A stretch of DNA of 64,000 nucleotides, from assembly GCF_014650595.1 (NCBI RefSeq), contig NZ_BMVG01000014.1:1-64000 (forward strand). Direction: 5' to 3'. Under the pieces are notes generated by a model that was not told where the DNA came from, did no database searches, and saw nothing but the letters and a program-made list of their open reading frames with translations. Below are positions 16,666 through 28,750 of this stretch, piece by piece; within the stretch, counting starts at the first letter, position 1; each line of letters opens with the position of its first letter. Origin of the DNA: Streptomyces alanosinicus. Its GTDB lineage: Bacteria > Actinomycetota > Actinomycetes > Streptomycetales > Streptomycetaceae. Both the position numbers and the translations under genes were made by a program.

Positions 16666-17613
16666 CTACTCGTCCGCGGCGATGATCTCGCGGCACCGCT
16701 TCACGTCCGCGGCGATCTGCTCCAGCAGGGCGTCCAGCGAGTCGAACTTCGCCTGGCCGCGGACGTACGCGAGGAAGTCGACGGCGACGTGCAGGCCGTA
16801 CAGGTCGAGGCCGACACGGTCGATGGCGTACGCCTCCACCGTGCGCTCGGTGCCGTCGAACTGCGGGTTCGTGCCGACGGAGATCGCGGCCGGCATGGCC
16901 TCGCCCGCGACGTGCAGATAGCCGGCGTACACGCCGTCGGCGGGGATGGCGGTGTGCGGGAGGGTCTCGACGTTGGCCGTCGGGAAGCCCATGTCGCGGC
17001 CGCGCTGGGCGCCGCGCACGACCACGCCCTCGACGCGGTGCGGCCGGCCCAGGATCTCGCGGGCGCCCTCGACATCGCCCTCGGCGACCAGGCGGCGGGT
17101 CAGGGTCGAGGAGAACGGCAGACCGCCGCCCGCCTCGCCGGTGACGTACAGGTCGATGAGCTCGACCTCGAAGTCGTAGACCTTGCCCTGCTCGGTGAGG
17201 AAGTCGACGTTGCCGGCGGCCTTGTGGCCGAAGCGGAAGTTCGGGCCCTCGACGACCGCCTTCGCGTGCAACTTGTCCACCAGCACCTTCACCACGAACT
17301 CGGCGGGCGAGAGCTTGGAGAATTCGGTGGTGAACGGGAGGATGAGGACCGCGTCCACGCCCAGGCCGGCCATCAGCTCGGCCCGGCGGTGGTGCGGGGC
17401 GAGCAGCGGCGGGTGGCTGCCGGGGCGGACGACCTCGCTGGGGTGCGGGTCGAAGGTGACGACGACGGCCGGGACGCCCAGCTCACGGGCGCGGTCCACG
17501 GCGTGCTTGATGATCAGCTGGTGGCCGCGGTGGACGCCGTCGTAGGAACCGATGGTGACGACGCTGCGCCCCCAGTCCTGGGGGATGTCCTCCAAGCCAC
17601 GCCAGCGCTGCAC
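16666..17613 (-). CDS. ribF: bifunctional riboflavin kinase / FAD synthetase
   Basis: 315 residues. Phosphorylates riboflavin to FMN and adenylylates FMN to FAD. The N-terminal nucleotidyltransferase domain has TIGSYDGVHRGHQ (residues 20-32) and FDPHP; the C-terminal flavokinase domain has RGRDMGFPTANV and the late ERTVEAYAID region. Start is GTG 17613 (MQRWRGLEDIP). It is flanked by the pseudo-protease/NTPase gene, with a 153-nt gap that could hold a promoter. Confidence 0.95.
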   Translation of the reverse strand: MQRWRGLEDIPQDWGRSVVTIGSYDGVHRGHQLIIKHAVDRARELGVPAVVVTFDPHPSEVVRPGSHPPLLAPHHRRAELMAGLGVDAVLILPFTTEFSKLSPAEFVVKVLVDKLHAKAVVEGPNFRFGHKAAGNVDFLTEQGKVYDFEVELIDLYVTGEAGGGLPFSSTLTRRLVAEGDVEGAREILGRPHRVEGVVVRGAQRGRDMGFPTANVETLPHTAIPADGVYAGYLHVAGEAMPAAISVGTNPQFDGTERTVEAYAIDRVGLDLYGLHVAVDFLAYVRGQAKFDSLDALLEQIAADVKRCREIIAADE

Positions 17614-17766
17614 TGTGACCGCTCCTCGAACCCGTGTCCATATCGACTCTTAAGACTTGCGCAGGTCTAAGGGTGCCACGCCGGGTCCCGCGGGCCCGCA
17701 TCGGTAGGGAGGCTGTGACGGGGCGCACGTCCCGGGCGCCGCTCGCTCCGTCGCCACGGCGGCCGT

Positions 17767-20700
17767 TCAGGCCGGTACGCGGACCCCTGCGAGGTTCTCC
17801 AGCGTGCGGCGGGTGCTCGGGCCCACCACGGCGGCCCAGTCGTCCGGGGTGGCGGCCAGCCAGCGGGACATCCGCGCGGCGAAGCCGGGCACGTGCCGGC
17901 CGAGGTGGACCAGGCCGCGGTCGAAGCGGGTGGCGCCCTCGGGGGTGCGTACGAGGAGCAGACCGGTGCGGTGGACGAGCCCGCGGATCTCCGCTTCCCG
18001 AGCGTCGCCATACACCTCCCTGCCGTCTCCGTGCCCGGCCACCACGTGCCCGGCCACCGCGCGCTCGGTCCCCGCCCGCTCCGTCCCTGCGCGCCCGGCC
18101 ACCGCACGCTCGGCCACCGCGCGCAGGACGGCGTCCAGCACGGTCGGGTCCTGTTCCCGGACGAGCAGCAGTTCCAGCAGCTCGCGGCGGAGCGGGCGGC
18201 AGGCGGGGGTGCCGGCGCCGGCGAGGACGGTGGCGAGGGCCGCGCGAAGCTGTTCCGGGGCGTCGTCGAGCAGGCCGGTGACCAGGGGCAGCAGAACGGG
18301 ACGGGCGGTGGGCCCCTGGGTGAGGCGGCGGTCGACCTGGGCGGCGATCTGCCCGGCGAGGTGGCCGGCGCCCTCCGGGCGCAGCCGTACCGCCTCCCGG
18401 AGCAGGGCCGCCACACGATGGGCGAGGGCCGGGGTGGCCACGTCGGTGAGGGTGCGCAGCGTGTCGCCGGCGTCCGGCCCGTGCAGCCGGGAGCGGAAGG
18501 CCTGCAGGACCGGCTCGGGGTGGGTGATGAGGGCCGGGGCCAGGGCGGTGGGCGGGAGCTGCGGGTCGCCGTCGGCGAAGTGGCGCAGGGCCAGGGCGAG
18601 ATACCCGTCGCGGGTGTGCGGATCGCGGATCAGCAGGGCGAGGGCGCCGCCGTGCAGGCTGCAGTCCGCGGGGCGGGCGAGCAGGGCGAGGGCGGCATAG
18701 CGCAGCAGCTCGCGGTCGGCCTCGGAACGGACGTGGGGAGCCGCGCGCAGCCCGAAACTCATGGCCGCGACCCGGCGGGCGGGGCGCTCGTCGTGCGCCC
18801 AGCGGTCCACGGCCCGGCAGACGGCCGACGGCTCGTCCTCGGCGAGGGTGGCGAGCAGTTCGTCGGCACGCCGGTGGGCGCTCGTCACCAGGACCTCGGT
18901 GAGGTCGTCCAGCGCGCCGTGCCGATGGGTGTGCAACAGCGCCTGTGCGGCGGTCGCGACGGTGGCGTGCGGGGTCGCGGGCAGCGGCCGTTCGTCGTCG
19001 AACCAGCAGGTCAGCCGCGGCTGTACGACGGCGGGCGCGGCGGCGAGCAGCCGGGCGACGGCGTCCAGGTAGCGCCGGCCGGGCCGCGTCGGCGCCTGGT
19101 CGGCCAGCACGAGCCGGCGCAGCAGGTCCAGCCGCTCGGTGTCGCAGACCGGCAGCTCGGTCCAGAAGCCGGGACCGAAATCGCCCGGCACGGGCCGCCC
19201 GGCGCTGCGCCAGGCGACGACGCGGTCGGCGAGCAGCCGCAGCACCTCGGTGTACGGCGTCGCGTCCGGGACCTGGAGCAGGGTGCGGGCGACCAGCCGG
19301 GCGGCCCACCAGGAGCCGGGGTCCCGGTCCACGGCGTCCGTCAACTCCCTTAGCCGGTCCGCCAGTTGATGGGTGCCGCATTGCCGGGCGAGGAGCAGCA
19401 GGGCCTGGACGACGGGGCCGATGCGATGGTGCGGCACGGGCACCGGAGCGGTCTGCCCTGCGGGGCGGGGGCGGTGGACCAGGGCGTGCAGGGCCTCGTC
19501 GAGGTCGAGGTGGATGCCCTGGATCCAGTCGGCCAGTTCCTCGTCCGCGAAGCGGTAGCCGCGGCCGGCCGGGACGAGGAGGCCCTCGGTGAGGACGGCG
19601 GACGCCCAGCCGGTGCCGCCGCCGAGCCCGGCCGGGGCGGGCCCCCAGGGGAACACCGCCTCGAAGGAGGCGCGGTCCAGCTCGCCCTGCCCGGGGCCGA
19701 GGCTGCGCCGCGCGGCCTCGTGCACCTGCCCGGCCACCCGCGCGGCCAGCCGGCGTACGGCCGTGCCGCGCAGGCCGTTCTCGGCGGCGAGCCGGACCGC
19801 GATCCGCAGACACATCAGGTCCAGGTGCGCGGCGAACACCTCGTGCCGGGTCAGGGGCCCCGCGGCCGGGGCGTCGGGGGCGGCGGCCCGGACCTCGGAC
19901 AGCAGACGGAGGGCGAGCGGATGCCGGGCGTCACGGTCGATGAGAGCGCCGTCGGGGATGCCGTACCCGGCACGGGCCGCGAGCGCCTCGTCCACCGTCA
20001 GGTCGGGGAGGTACAGACAGGGCGGGAGAGGCAGCGGGGCGGAGTACCCCGGCACGGCGGCGGCAACCCCGGACGGCACTGGGCCGGCCGAAGCGGCGGA
20101 AGCGGCGGAAGCGGCGGTAGGCGCTGAGGCCGCGGAAGGCTCGGAAGCTGCCGAAGGCACGGAAGCCACGGAAGCCGCCGAGGCCGCCGAACGCCCGGAA
20201 GTCACCGAAGCCTCGGAAGCCACCGAAGCCGCAGAAGCCGCCGGGTTGTGCAGCAGGCCGGCGGGGAACTCCGCGCCCGCGCGTTCCCAGTACTCCTCCC
20301 CGCACGCCACCACCAGGCGTGCCCCCGTGGCGCGCAGCCAGTCGGCCGTTGCCCCGGTCCACTCGGGCAGCCGGTGGGCAAGGACGGGAGGCATCTCCTC
20401 GGGGCCGTCGAGCAGGAGCAGCAGCGGGCGGCCGGCGCGGGCGGCGATGCGGGCCAGGTGATCGGGGCCGAGATCGCCGAGGTCCGCGGGCTCGGCGGAG
20501 CGAGCGGCGGCCACGATCCGGGCGGCCCGTTCCAGGGTGCGGCGGGCCGCGTCGGCCACGGAGTCGTCGGCGTCCTCCAGATCGGCCCCGCGCAGCCACA
20601 GCGTCGGGGCGGGCAGGCCGCCGCCGGCCCGGCGGGCGGCGAGGGCCGCGAGTTCCGTCGTACGGCCGCTGCCCGAGGCGCCGACGAGCCCGAGCACGGT

Positions 20701-21951
20701 CCGCTCACCGGCCGTGAAGGCGGCCAACTCCTGTGCGACACCGGCACGTTCGACCGCTGCCACGGCGCCGGTGAGGCAGCCCCGGGGGCCGTCCTGGCCG
20801 ACCGAGGTGGCGGTCAGCTGCAGGATGCCGGCCAGGTTGAGATCGGTGCCGTAGGCGGGCACGGTGGCCGCGTTGCGGGCGAGCAGTGCGGCGAGGGGGC
20901 CCTCGGCGGGCCGCAGCGGCACCGCGAATCCCGAGTCGCGCTGCGCGGAGTGCAGGGCCGTGCCGAGGACACCGAGGACCGCGCCGGTCTCCGCGTCGAC
21001 CACCGGTCCGCCGGCCGCGCCGCCGCCGAGGCGCAGCGCGTCCCGGCCGGCGGTGCCGATGGCCAGCTCCAGTGCGTCCGGCAGGAGATGGCGGCGATCG
21101 GTGGCGGTGTACGTCGCCTCGGTCGCCGACAGCACCCGCGCCTCGCGCCAGCAGCCCGCGGAGATCCGTACATAGGTTCCGGCGTCGATCCGCTCCCGCG
21201 TGGTCAGCGGCAGCGGGTCCAGGCCCAGGCCCTCGGTGCGGACCAGGGCCAGGCCGAGGTCGGGCAGCGGGGTGACGTCGGCGGCGGAGACCACGCAGGT
21301 GAGGTCGGCCGCGTTCTGCAGCACGAGCCGGGCCAGGCCGTCGACGGTCTCGTGTGCGGTGAGCAGGGTGCCCTGGTGATCGGCGAGGAAGCCGACGCCG
21401 CGGGGGCGGCCTGCGAGGTCGCGGATCTGTACGAGGTCCGGGCCGGGGTCGGCGTCGGGGGTGCGGGAGGCCGCGGAGGCGCCGGACAGACCCGCGCTGT
21501 CGACGGTGCCGGTGGTGTAGCCGGTGAGACCGGTGAGACCGGTGACACCGTCCGCGCCGGTCGGACGGCCGGTGCCGGTCGCGTAGCCCGTGGTACTACC
21601 GCTGCCTGTGTCGCAATCCGTGCCACCGCCGGTGCCTGTGCCGGTGGCGTGATCCGTGGCGTCGGCGGTGCCGCCCGCACGGCCCGAGGGCCAGCCGGCG
21701 CCGGTGGCGAAGCCGGTGGGGTGTCCCGTGCCGGTGAAGTGTCCCGTGCCGGGGGCGTGCCCTGTACCGGTGAAATGTCCGGTGCCGGTGGTGTGGCCGG
21801 TGTCGGCACAGTCCCCGGTCTCTGTACGATCCCAAGGGTCCCGGGTCTCTGTACGATCCCGAGGATCCCATCGGACGCCGTCCGCCGTCTCCTGCGCACC
21901 GTCCGCCACCGCCCCGCGGCCGCTCGCGGCGCGCGGGCCCCGTCCCACCAT
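17767..21951 (-). CDS. trypsin-fold/P-loop NTPase multidomain protein, protease site degenerate
   Basis: 1394 residues; GGGGAGG lies 8 nt before ATG 21951. Residues 1-160 are low complexity with GTGH-type Gly/Thr repeats. About 172-350 is a trypsin-like domain: His200 (LLTAHETV) and Asp231 (LPDLGLALV) are in place, but the Gly-x-Ser-Gly-Gly loop reads GGAAGGPVVD, so the nucleophile position is Ala313. A P-loop NTPase follows: Walker A GASGSGRTT (424-432), Walker B LLLLLDGPEE (510-518). About 571-625 is an Ala/Ser tract. The C-terminal 650 residues look like helical repeats typical of STAND-type sensors. No signal peptide. Similar large genes sit between ribF and truB in other Streptomyces, as I recall. 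Function unknown; a regulated sensor or scaffold is inference. Confidence 0.75.
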   Translation of the reverse strand: MVGRGPRAASGRGAVADGAQETADGVRWDPRDRTETRDPWDRTETGDCADTGHTTGTGHFTGTGHAPGTGHFTGTGHPTGFATGAGWPSGRAGGTADATDHATGTGTGGGTDCDTGSGSTTGYATGTGRPTGADGVTGLTGLTGYTTGTVDSAGLSGASAASRTPDADPGPDLVQIRDLAGRPRGVGFLADHQGTLLTAHETVDGLARLVLQNAADLTCVVSAADVTPLPDLGLALVRTEGLGLDPLPLTTRERIDAGTYVRISAGCWREARVLSATEATYTATDRRHLLPDALELAIGTAGRDALRLGGGAAGGPVVDAETGAVLGVLGTALHSAQRDSGFAVPLRPAEGPLAALLARNAATVPAYGTDLNLAGILQLTATSVGQDGPRGCLTGAVAAVERAGVAQELAAFTAGERTVLGLVGASGSGRTTELAALAARRAGGGLPAPTLWLRGADLEDADDSVADAARRTLERAARIVAAARSAEPADLGDLGPDHLARIAARAGRPLLLLLDGPEEMPPVLAHRLPEWTGATADWLRATGARLVVACGEEYWERAGAEFPAGLLHNPAASAASVASEASVTSGRSAASAASVASVPSAASEPSAASAPTAASAASAASAGPVPSGVAAAVPGYSAPLPLPPCLYLPDLTVDEALAARAGYGIPDGALIDRDARHPLALRLLSEVRAAAPDAPAAGPLTRHEVFAAHLDLMCLRIAVRLAAENGLRGTAVRRLAARVAGQVHEAARRSLGPGQGELDRASFEAVFPWGPAPAGLGGGTGWASAVLTEGLLVPAGRGYRFADEELADWIQGIHLDLDEALHALVHRPRPAGQTAPVPVPHHRIGPVVQALLLLARQCGTHQLADRLRELTDAVDRDPGSWWAARLVARTLLQVPDATPYTEVLRLLADRVVAWRSAGRPVPGDFGPGFWTELPVCDTERLDLLRRLVLADQAPTRPGRRYLDAVARLLAAAPAVVQPRLTCWFDDERPLPATPHATVATAAQALLHTHRHGALDDLTEVLVTSAHRRADELLATLAEDEPSAVCRAVDRWAHDERPARRVAAMSFGLRAAPHVRSEADRELLRYAALALLARPADCSLHGGALALLIRDPHTRDGYLALALRHFADGDPQLPPTALAPALITHPEPVLQAFRSRLHGPDAGDTLRTLTDVATPALAHRVAALLREAVRLRPEGAGHLAGQIAAQVDRRLTQGPTARPVLLPLVTGLLDDAPEQLRAALATVLAGAGTPACRPLRRELLELLLVREQDPTVLDAVLRAVAERAVAGRAGTERAGTERAVAGHVVAGHGDGREVYGDAREAEIRGLVHRTGLLLVRTPEGATRFDRGLVHLGRHVPGFAARMSRWLAATPDDWAAVVGPSTRRTLENLAGVRVPA
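20085..20240 (-). repeat. 9-bp-periodic repeat encoding an Ala/Ser-rich linker
   Basis: Variants of GAAGCCGCC recur about 17 times on the plus strand, encoding Ala-Ser-x triplets on the coding strand (about residues 571-625 of the 1394-residue protein). The repeat interrupts the NTPase region after the Walker B segment. Confidence 0.8.
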
Positions 21952-22136
21952 GGCCGTACCTCCCCGCCCCTACCGCGTCCCTGTCTCGACGGTAGGTGCG
22001 CGATGATCGGCGGGACAGATCGCCCGGCGAAAGCGCCCCCTTCCGCTCCCCTGGTTCACTCCGAGCGCCTGCCCGGACGGGTGAATAGGCGGGAGTCCGT
22101 GGATAACCCTAGAGGTGGGGGAACCGAGGGGGGACC

Positions 22137-22182
22137 GTGGAGCGGCGGCAGGGGCCCACCCCGTGGCCGGCCGCCGCTCCAC
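22137..22182 (-). terminator. terminator of the rimP-to-truB operon
   Basis: 12-bp perfect stem GTGGAGCGGCGG (22137-22148) with complement at 22171-22182 and a 22-nt loop, 58 bases after the truB stop on the minus strand. The rest of the 288-nt gap to the NTPase gene holds its GGGGAGG ribosome binding site and nothing else recognised. Confidence 0.65.
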
Positions 22183-22239
22183 GGACGAGCCGCCCGGGGC
22201 TCTGCCGCCCGGCGCGGCAAGGTGGCTGCGCGAGGTGGC

Positions 22240-23145
22240 TCAGCCGAAGACGGCCAGGCTCTTGGCCTTGCCCTTCTGCTCCTCCACCAGCGCGAGGAAG
22301 CGGTCCTCGGGGTCGAAGACGGCGACGGGACCGGCGCCCGCGTACGCCTCGGGCATCTCCAGCCGGACGCCGTTCAGGAGCAGCCGGGCGCGTCGGGCGT
22401 CCACCTGCCAGCGCGGGAACGCGGCCTGTGCGGCCTGCGCGATCGGCATCACGGTCAGCTCCTGCTGGAGCTGGTCCAGCGTCCTCGCCGCATCGATCTT
22501 GTACGGTCCGACCCGCGTCCGGCGCAGCGCGGTGAGGTGACCGCCGACGCCGAGGTCGGCGCCCAGGTCACGGGCGAGGGCACGGATGTAGGTGCCGGAG
22601 GAGCAGACCACCGAGACGATCAGGTCGAGGACCGCCGTGCCGTCGTCGGCGACCGCGTCCCGGACGTCGTAGACGGTGAAGGAGGAGATCTTCACCGGGC
22701 GGGCCGGGATCTCGAAGTCCTCGCCGTCGCGGGCCCGCTTGTACGACCGTACGCCGTCGATCTTGATGGCGCTGACCTTGGACGGCACCTGCATGATGTC
22801 GCCGGTCAGCTTGGCGATCCCGGCGTCGATGGCGTCCCTGGTCACCTTGGAGGCGTCGGTGGCGGAGGTGATCTCGCCCTCGGCGTCGTCGGTGATCGTG
22901 TCCTGGCCCAGGCGGATGGTGCCCAGGTACTCCTTCTCCGTCAGGGCGAGGTGCCCGAGGAGCTTGGTGGCGCGCTCGACACCGAGGACCAGGACGCCGG
23001 TCGCCATCGGGTCGAGGGTGCCCGCGTGGCCGACGCGGCGGGTCCTGGCGATCCCGCGCATCTTGGCGACCACGTCGTGCGAAGTGAAGCCCGACGGCTT
23101 GTCGACGATGACGAGGCCGTCGGGCGTGGTGTGCTTCTGGGTCAT
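22240..23145 (-). CDS. truB: tRNA pseudouridine-55 synthase
   Basis: 301 residues. Converts U55 of the tRNA T-loop to pseudouridine. Motif I KPSGFTSHDVV (16-26) and motif II RVGHAGTLDPMATG, with catalytic Asp45, are intact; a PUA-like tail follows. ATG 23145 overlaps the rbfA stop in an ATGA junction, so translation is coupled. It is the last gene of the rimP-nusA-ylxR-infB-DUF503-rbfA-truB cluster. Confidence 0.96.
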   Translation of the reverse strand: MTQKHTTPDGLVIVDKPSGFTSHDVVAKMRGIARTRRVGHAGTLDPMATGVLVLGVERATKLLGHLALTEKEYLGTIRLGQDTITDDAEGEITSATDASKVTRDAIDAGIAKLTGDIMQVPSKVSAIKIDGVRSYKRARDGEDFEIPARPVKISSFTVYDVRDAVADDGTAVLDLIVSVVCSSGTYIRALARDLGADLGVGGHLTALRRTRVGPYKIDAARTLDQLQQELTVMPIAQAAQAAFPRWQVDARRARLLLNGVRLEMPEAYAGAGPVAVFDPEDRFLALVEEQKGKAKSLAVFG

Positions 23146-23594
23146 TCCGCGGCGTCGCCGTCCGTCTCGTCCTCCGCCGGCTTGCGGTACGGGTCCGCGC
23201 CGGCCGCGTAGGACGCTCCCGCGGAGGCCTCGCGGACCTTCGCGTCGGACTGCCGTGCCCTGTCGAGGAGGTCCTCGATGGTCCGGGCGGTGTCCGGCAG
23301 GGCGTCCGCGACGAAGGTGAGGGTCGGCGTGAACTTCACACCGGCCGCGCGGCCGACCTCGGAGCGCAGGATGCCCTTCGCGCTCTCCAGGCCCGCTGCC
23401 GCGGCCGCCCGCTCCTCCTCGTCGCCGTAGACCGTGTAGAAGACGGTCGCCTCCCGGAGGTCACCCGTGACCCGGGTGTCCGTGATGGTGACGTGCGAGC
23501 CGAGCCGCGGGTCCTTGATCCCGCGCTGCAGCTTCTGGGCCACCACCTCCCGGATGAGGTCCGCCAGCCTTTTCGCCCGCGCGTTGTCGGCCAC
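23142..23594 (-). CDS. rbfA: ribosome-binding factor A
   Basis: 150 residues. KH-fold factor for late 30S maturation and cold adaptation. The N-terminus (RAKRLADLIREVVAQKL), DPRLGSHVTITDTRVTGDL and the core TVFYTVYGDEEER fit the family; the acidic C-terminal extension is common in actinobacteria. GTG start at 23594 with GGGAGAC upstream. Confidence 0.95.
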   Translation of the reverse strand: MADNARAKRLADLIREVVAQKLQRGIKDPRLGSHVTITDTRVTGDLREATVFYTVYGDEEERAAAAAGLESAKGILRSEVGRAAGVKFTPTLTFVADALPDTARTIEDLLDRARQSDAKVREASAGASYAAGADPYRKPAEDETDGDAAE

Positions 23595-23634
23595 TGGTCC
23601 GTCTCCCGTTCTTTCTTCTTCTTGCGTTCTGTGG

Positions 23635-23928
23635 TCAGTCGTCGTCGCCGTGGAAGCGCCGTCGCACGGACAGCAGCTCTATCTCGGGGCGGGCGGCGAC
23701 CAGCCGTTCGCACCGGTCCAGTACGTCGGTGAGGTGTGCCGCGTCTCCGGAGACCGCCGCGAGGCCGATGATCGCTCGCCGGTGGAGGTCGATGTGGTCC
23801 ACCTCGGCCGCGCTCACGGCGTACTTCCGCTGGAGTTCGGCGACGATCGGGCGGACGACGGAGCGCTTCTCCTTCAGCGAGTGGACGTCGCCGAGGAGGA
23901 GGTCGAAGGACAGAGTCCCCACGTACAT
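23635..23928 (-). CDS. DUF503 (YlxP-like) protein
   Basis: 97 residues. Matches the small family found next to infB/rbfA in Gram-positive bacteria: MYVGTLSFDLLLGDVHSLKEKR, then SVVRPIVAELQRKY and a C-terminal SVRRRF. Its biochemical role is not established; the context links it to ribosome assembly. It lies 40 nt upstream of rbfA and downstream of the infB terminator, so it may have its own promoter at 23930-24060. Confidence 0.85.
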   Translation of the reverse strand: MYVGTLSFDLLLGDVHSLKEKRSVVRPIVAELQRKYAVSAAEVDHIDLHRRAIIGLAAVSGDAAHLTDVLDRCERLVAARPEIELLSVRRRFHGDDD

Positions 23929-24063
23929 GTGTGTTGCCGGTTCACCCGCCGGTACGGGATCGGTGGCCCCGGGCCGTGTGGCGCCAGGGACACCAAGAAC
24001 GGTACCGCGTAGCCGCCGGTGGCTCGACAGGGTTTCGGCACCGTGGGCCGGGCGGGAAAAGGC

Positions 24064-24103
24064 CTGCTGGCCGACGGAACCCGAAGGCCCCGTCGGCCAG
24101 CAG
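24064..24103 (-). terminator. hairpin terminator after infB
   Basis: 14-bp perfect stem CTGCTGGCCGACGG (24064-24077) with its complement at 24090-24103 and a 12-nt loop. On the minus strand it ends in CCTTTTCCC, the nearest to a U-tract in this window. It lies 15 bases after the infB stop. Confidence 0.8.
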
Positions 24104-24117
24104 CAAACCGTCGGCCG

Positions 24118-27213
<3,096 letters not shown>

Positions 27214-27360
27214 TTCGCTCCTTTGAGGTCCGGGTTGAAGCCGGACCGTCGCTACTTCATGGGCGTACTCATCGCGTGCTCATCGAGTGCTCATCGCAAT
27301 CTCGACCTACTTCCAACTCGCGGGGTACCTGGCCACGCGGACGGTCCGCGCGCCACTTCC

Positions 27361-27657
27361 TTACGGCGTTGCCTGCTCAGCAACTGTTGTCTGCTCGACG
27401 TATCGGCGCAACGCCTTTGTGTCGAGCACTCCCGGCGCGCGCAGTGCCCGCGGGAACGCCCGGCGGCGTACCGCCTGGTCGAGACAGACCAGGACGGGAT
27501 GCACATAGGCACCCCGGCCGGGCAGCGTACCGCGAGGATCGGGGGCGCAGGCGTCCTCGATCATCACGATCCGCAGGAGATCGTTCTTGGCCGCCCGCTC
27601 CCGGCACCCCACACAGGTGCGTTCAGGGCATGCTCGGGTGTGCGTCCGGCCAGACAC
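27361..27657 (-). CDS. ylxR: YlxR-family nucleic-acid-binding protein
   Basis: 98 residues. DUF448/YlxR proteins sit between nusA and infB in Gram-positive genomes. Hallmarks are CVGCRERAAKNDLLRIV and GRGAYVHPVLVCLDQAVRRRAFPRAL. GTG start at 27657 (MSGRTHTRACPERTC). A role in RNA or nucleoid binding has been proposed for the family; none can be shown from this sequence alone. Confidence 0.9.
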   Translation of the reverse strand: MSGRTHTRACPERTCVGCRERAAKNDLLRIVMIEDACAPDPRGTLPGRGAYVHPVLVCLDQAVRRRAFPRALRAPGVLDTKALRRYVEQTTVAEQATP

Positions 27658-27761
27658 GGTTAAGTCTACCTCCCCGCAGCGACCTCACCCCTTCGGGGGA
27701 AAGATCGAACGGTTGTTGTCGTAAACCAAGCGACCTGCGGCTTGGATCTATTCCCGGCCGA

Positions 27762-28748
27762 TCACTCGGCCGGCTGCTCGGTGTCCGGGCGGATGTCGAT
27801 GCGCCAGCCGGTGAGGCGGGCGGCGAGGCGGGCGTTCTGGCCCTCCTTGCCGATCGCGAGCGACAGCTGGTAGTCCGGCACGGTCACCCGGGCGGAGCGG
27901 GCGGCGAGGTCGACGACCTCCACCTTGCTCACCCGAGCGGGTGACAGGGCGTTCGCCACCATCTCGGCCGGGTCGTCCGACCAGTCGACGATGTCGATCT
28001 TCTCGCCGTTCAGCTCGCCCATCACATTGCGCACCCGGCCGCCCATGGGGCCGATGCAGGCGCCCTTGGCGTTCAGACCCGAACGGGTGGACCGTACGGC
28101 GATCTTGGTGCGGTGGCCGGCCTCGCGGGCGATCGCGGCGATCTCCACCGAGCCGTCGGCGATCTCCGGCACCTCCAGGGCGAAGAGCTTCTTCACCAGA
28201 CTGGGGTGCGTACGGGAGAGGGTGACGGACGGCCCGCGGACGCCCTTGGCCACCCGGACGACGTACGACCGCAGACGCATGCCGTGCGGGTAGGTCTCGC
28301 CGGGCACCTGCTCCTGCACCGGCAGGATGGCCTCCAGCTTGCCGATGTCGACGAGCACGTTCTTCGGGTCGCGGCCCTGCTGGACCACGCCGGTGACGAT
28401 GTCGCCCTCGCGTCCCGCGTACTCGCCGAGCGTCGCGTCGTCCTCGGCGTCGCGCAGCCGCTGCAGGATCACCTGCTTGGCGGTGGTGGCGGCGATCCGG
28501 CCGAAGCCGGACGGGGTGTCGTCGAACTCGCGGGCCTCCTGGCCCTCCTCGAGGTCCTCGGGGTCCTCCTTCGCCCACACGGTCACATGCCCGGTCTCCC
28601 GGTTGAGCTCCACGCGCGCGTGTCGGCGGCTTCCCTCGGTGCGGTGGTAGGCGATGAGGAGGGCCGACTCGATCGCCTCGACCAGCAGGTCGAAGGAGAT
28701 CTCCTTCTCCCGGACCAAGCCCCGCAGGGCGCTCATGTCGATGTCCAC
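27762..28748 (-). CDS. nusA: transcription termination/antitermination factor NusA
   Basis: 328 residues: N-terminal RNA-polymerase-binding domain, S1 domain (EGDIVTGVVQQGRDPKNVLVD) and two KH domains (GACIGPMGGRVRNVM; LAIGKEGQNARLAARLTG). It lacks the C-terminal acidic repeats of E. coli NusA, as usual in actinobacteria. GTG 28748 starts two bases after the rimP TAG, with GGAGG inside the end of rimP, so the two are coupled. Confidence 0.96.
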   Translation of the reverse strand: MDIDMSALRGLVREKEISFDLLVEAIESALLIAYHRTEGSRRHARVELNRETGHVTVWAKEDPEDLEEGQEAREFDDTPSGFGRIAATTAKQVILQRLRDAEDDATLGEYAGREGDIVTGVVQQGRDPKNVLVDIGKLEAILPVQEQVPGETYPHGMRLRSYVVRVAKGVRGPSVTLSRTHPSLVKKLFALEVPEIADGSVEIAAIAREAGHRTKIAVRSTRSGLNAKGACIGPMGGRVRNVMGELNGEKIDIVDWSDDPAEMVANALSPARVSKVEVVDLAARSARVTVPDYQLSLAIGKEGQNARLAARLTGWRIDIRPDTEQPAE

Positions 28749-28750
28749 GG

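Noticed and set aside
22093..22110. DnaA box TTATCCACG on the minus strand
   Set aside because: A single match to the E. coli-type box rather than the Streptomyces consensus, with no partner site.
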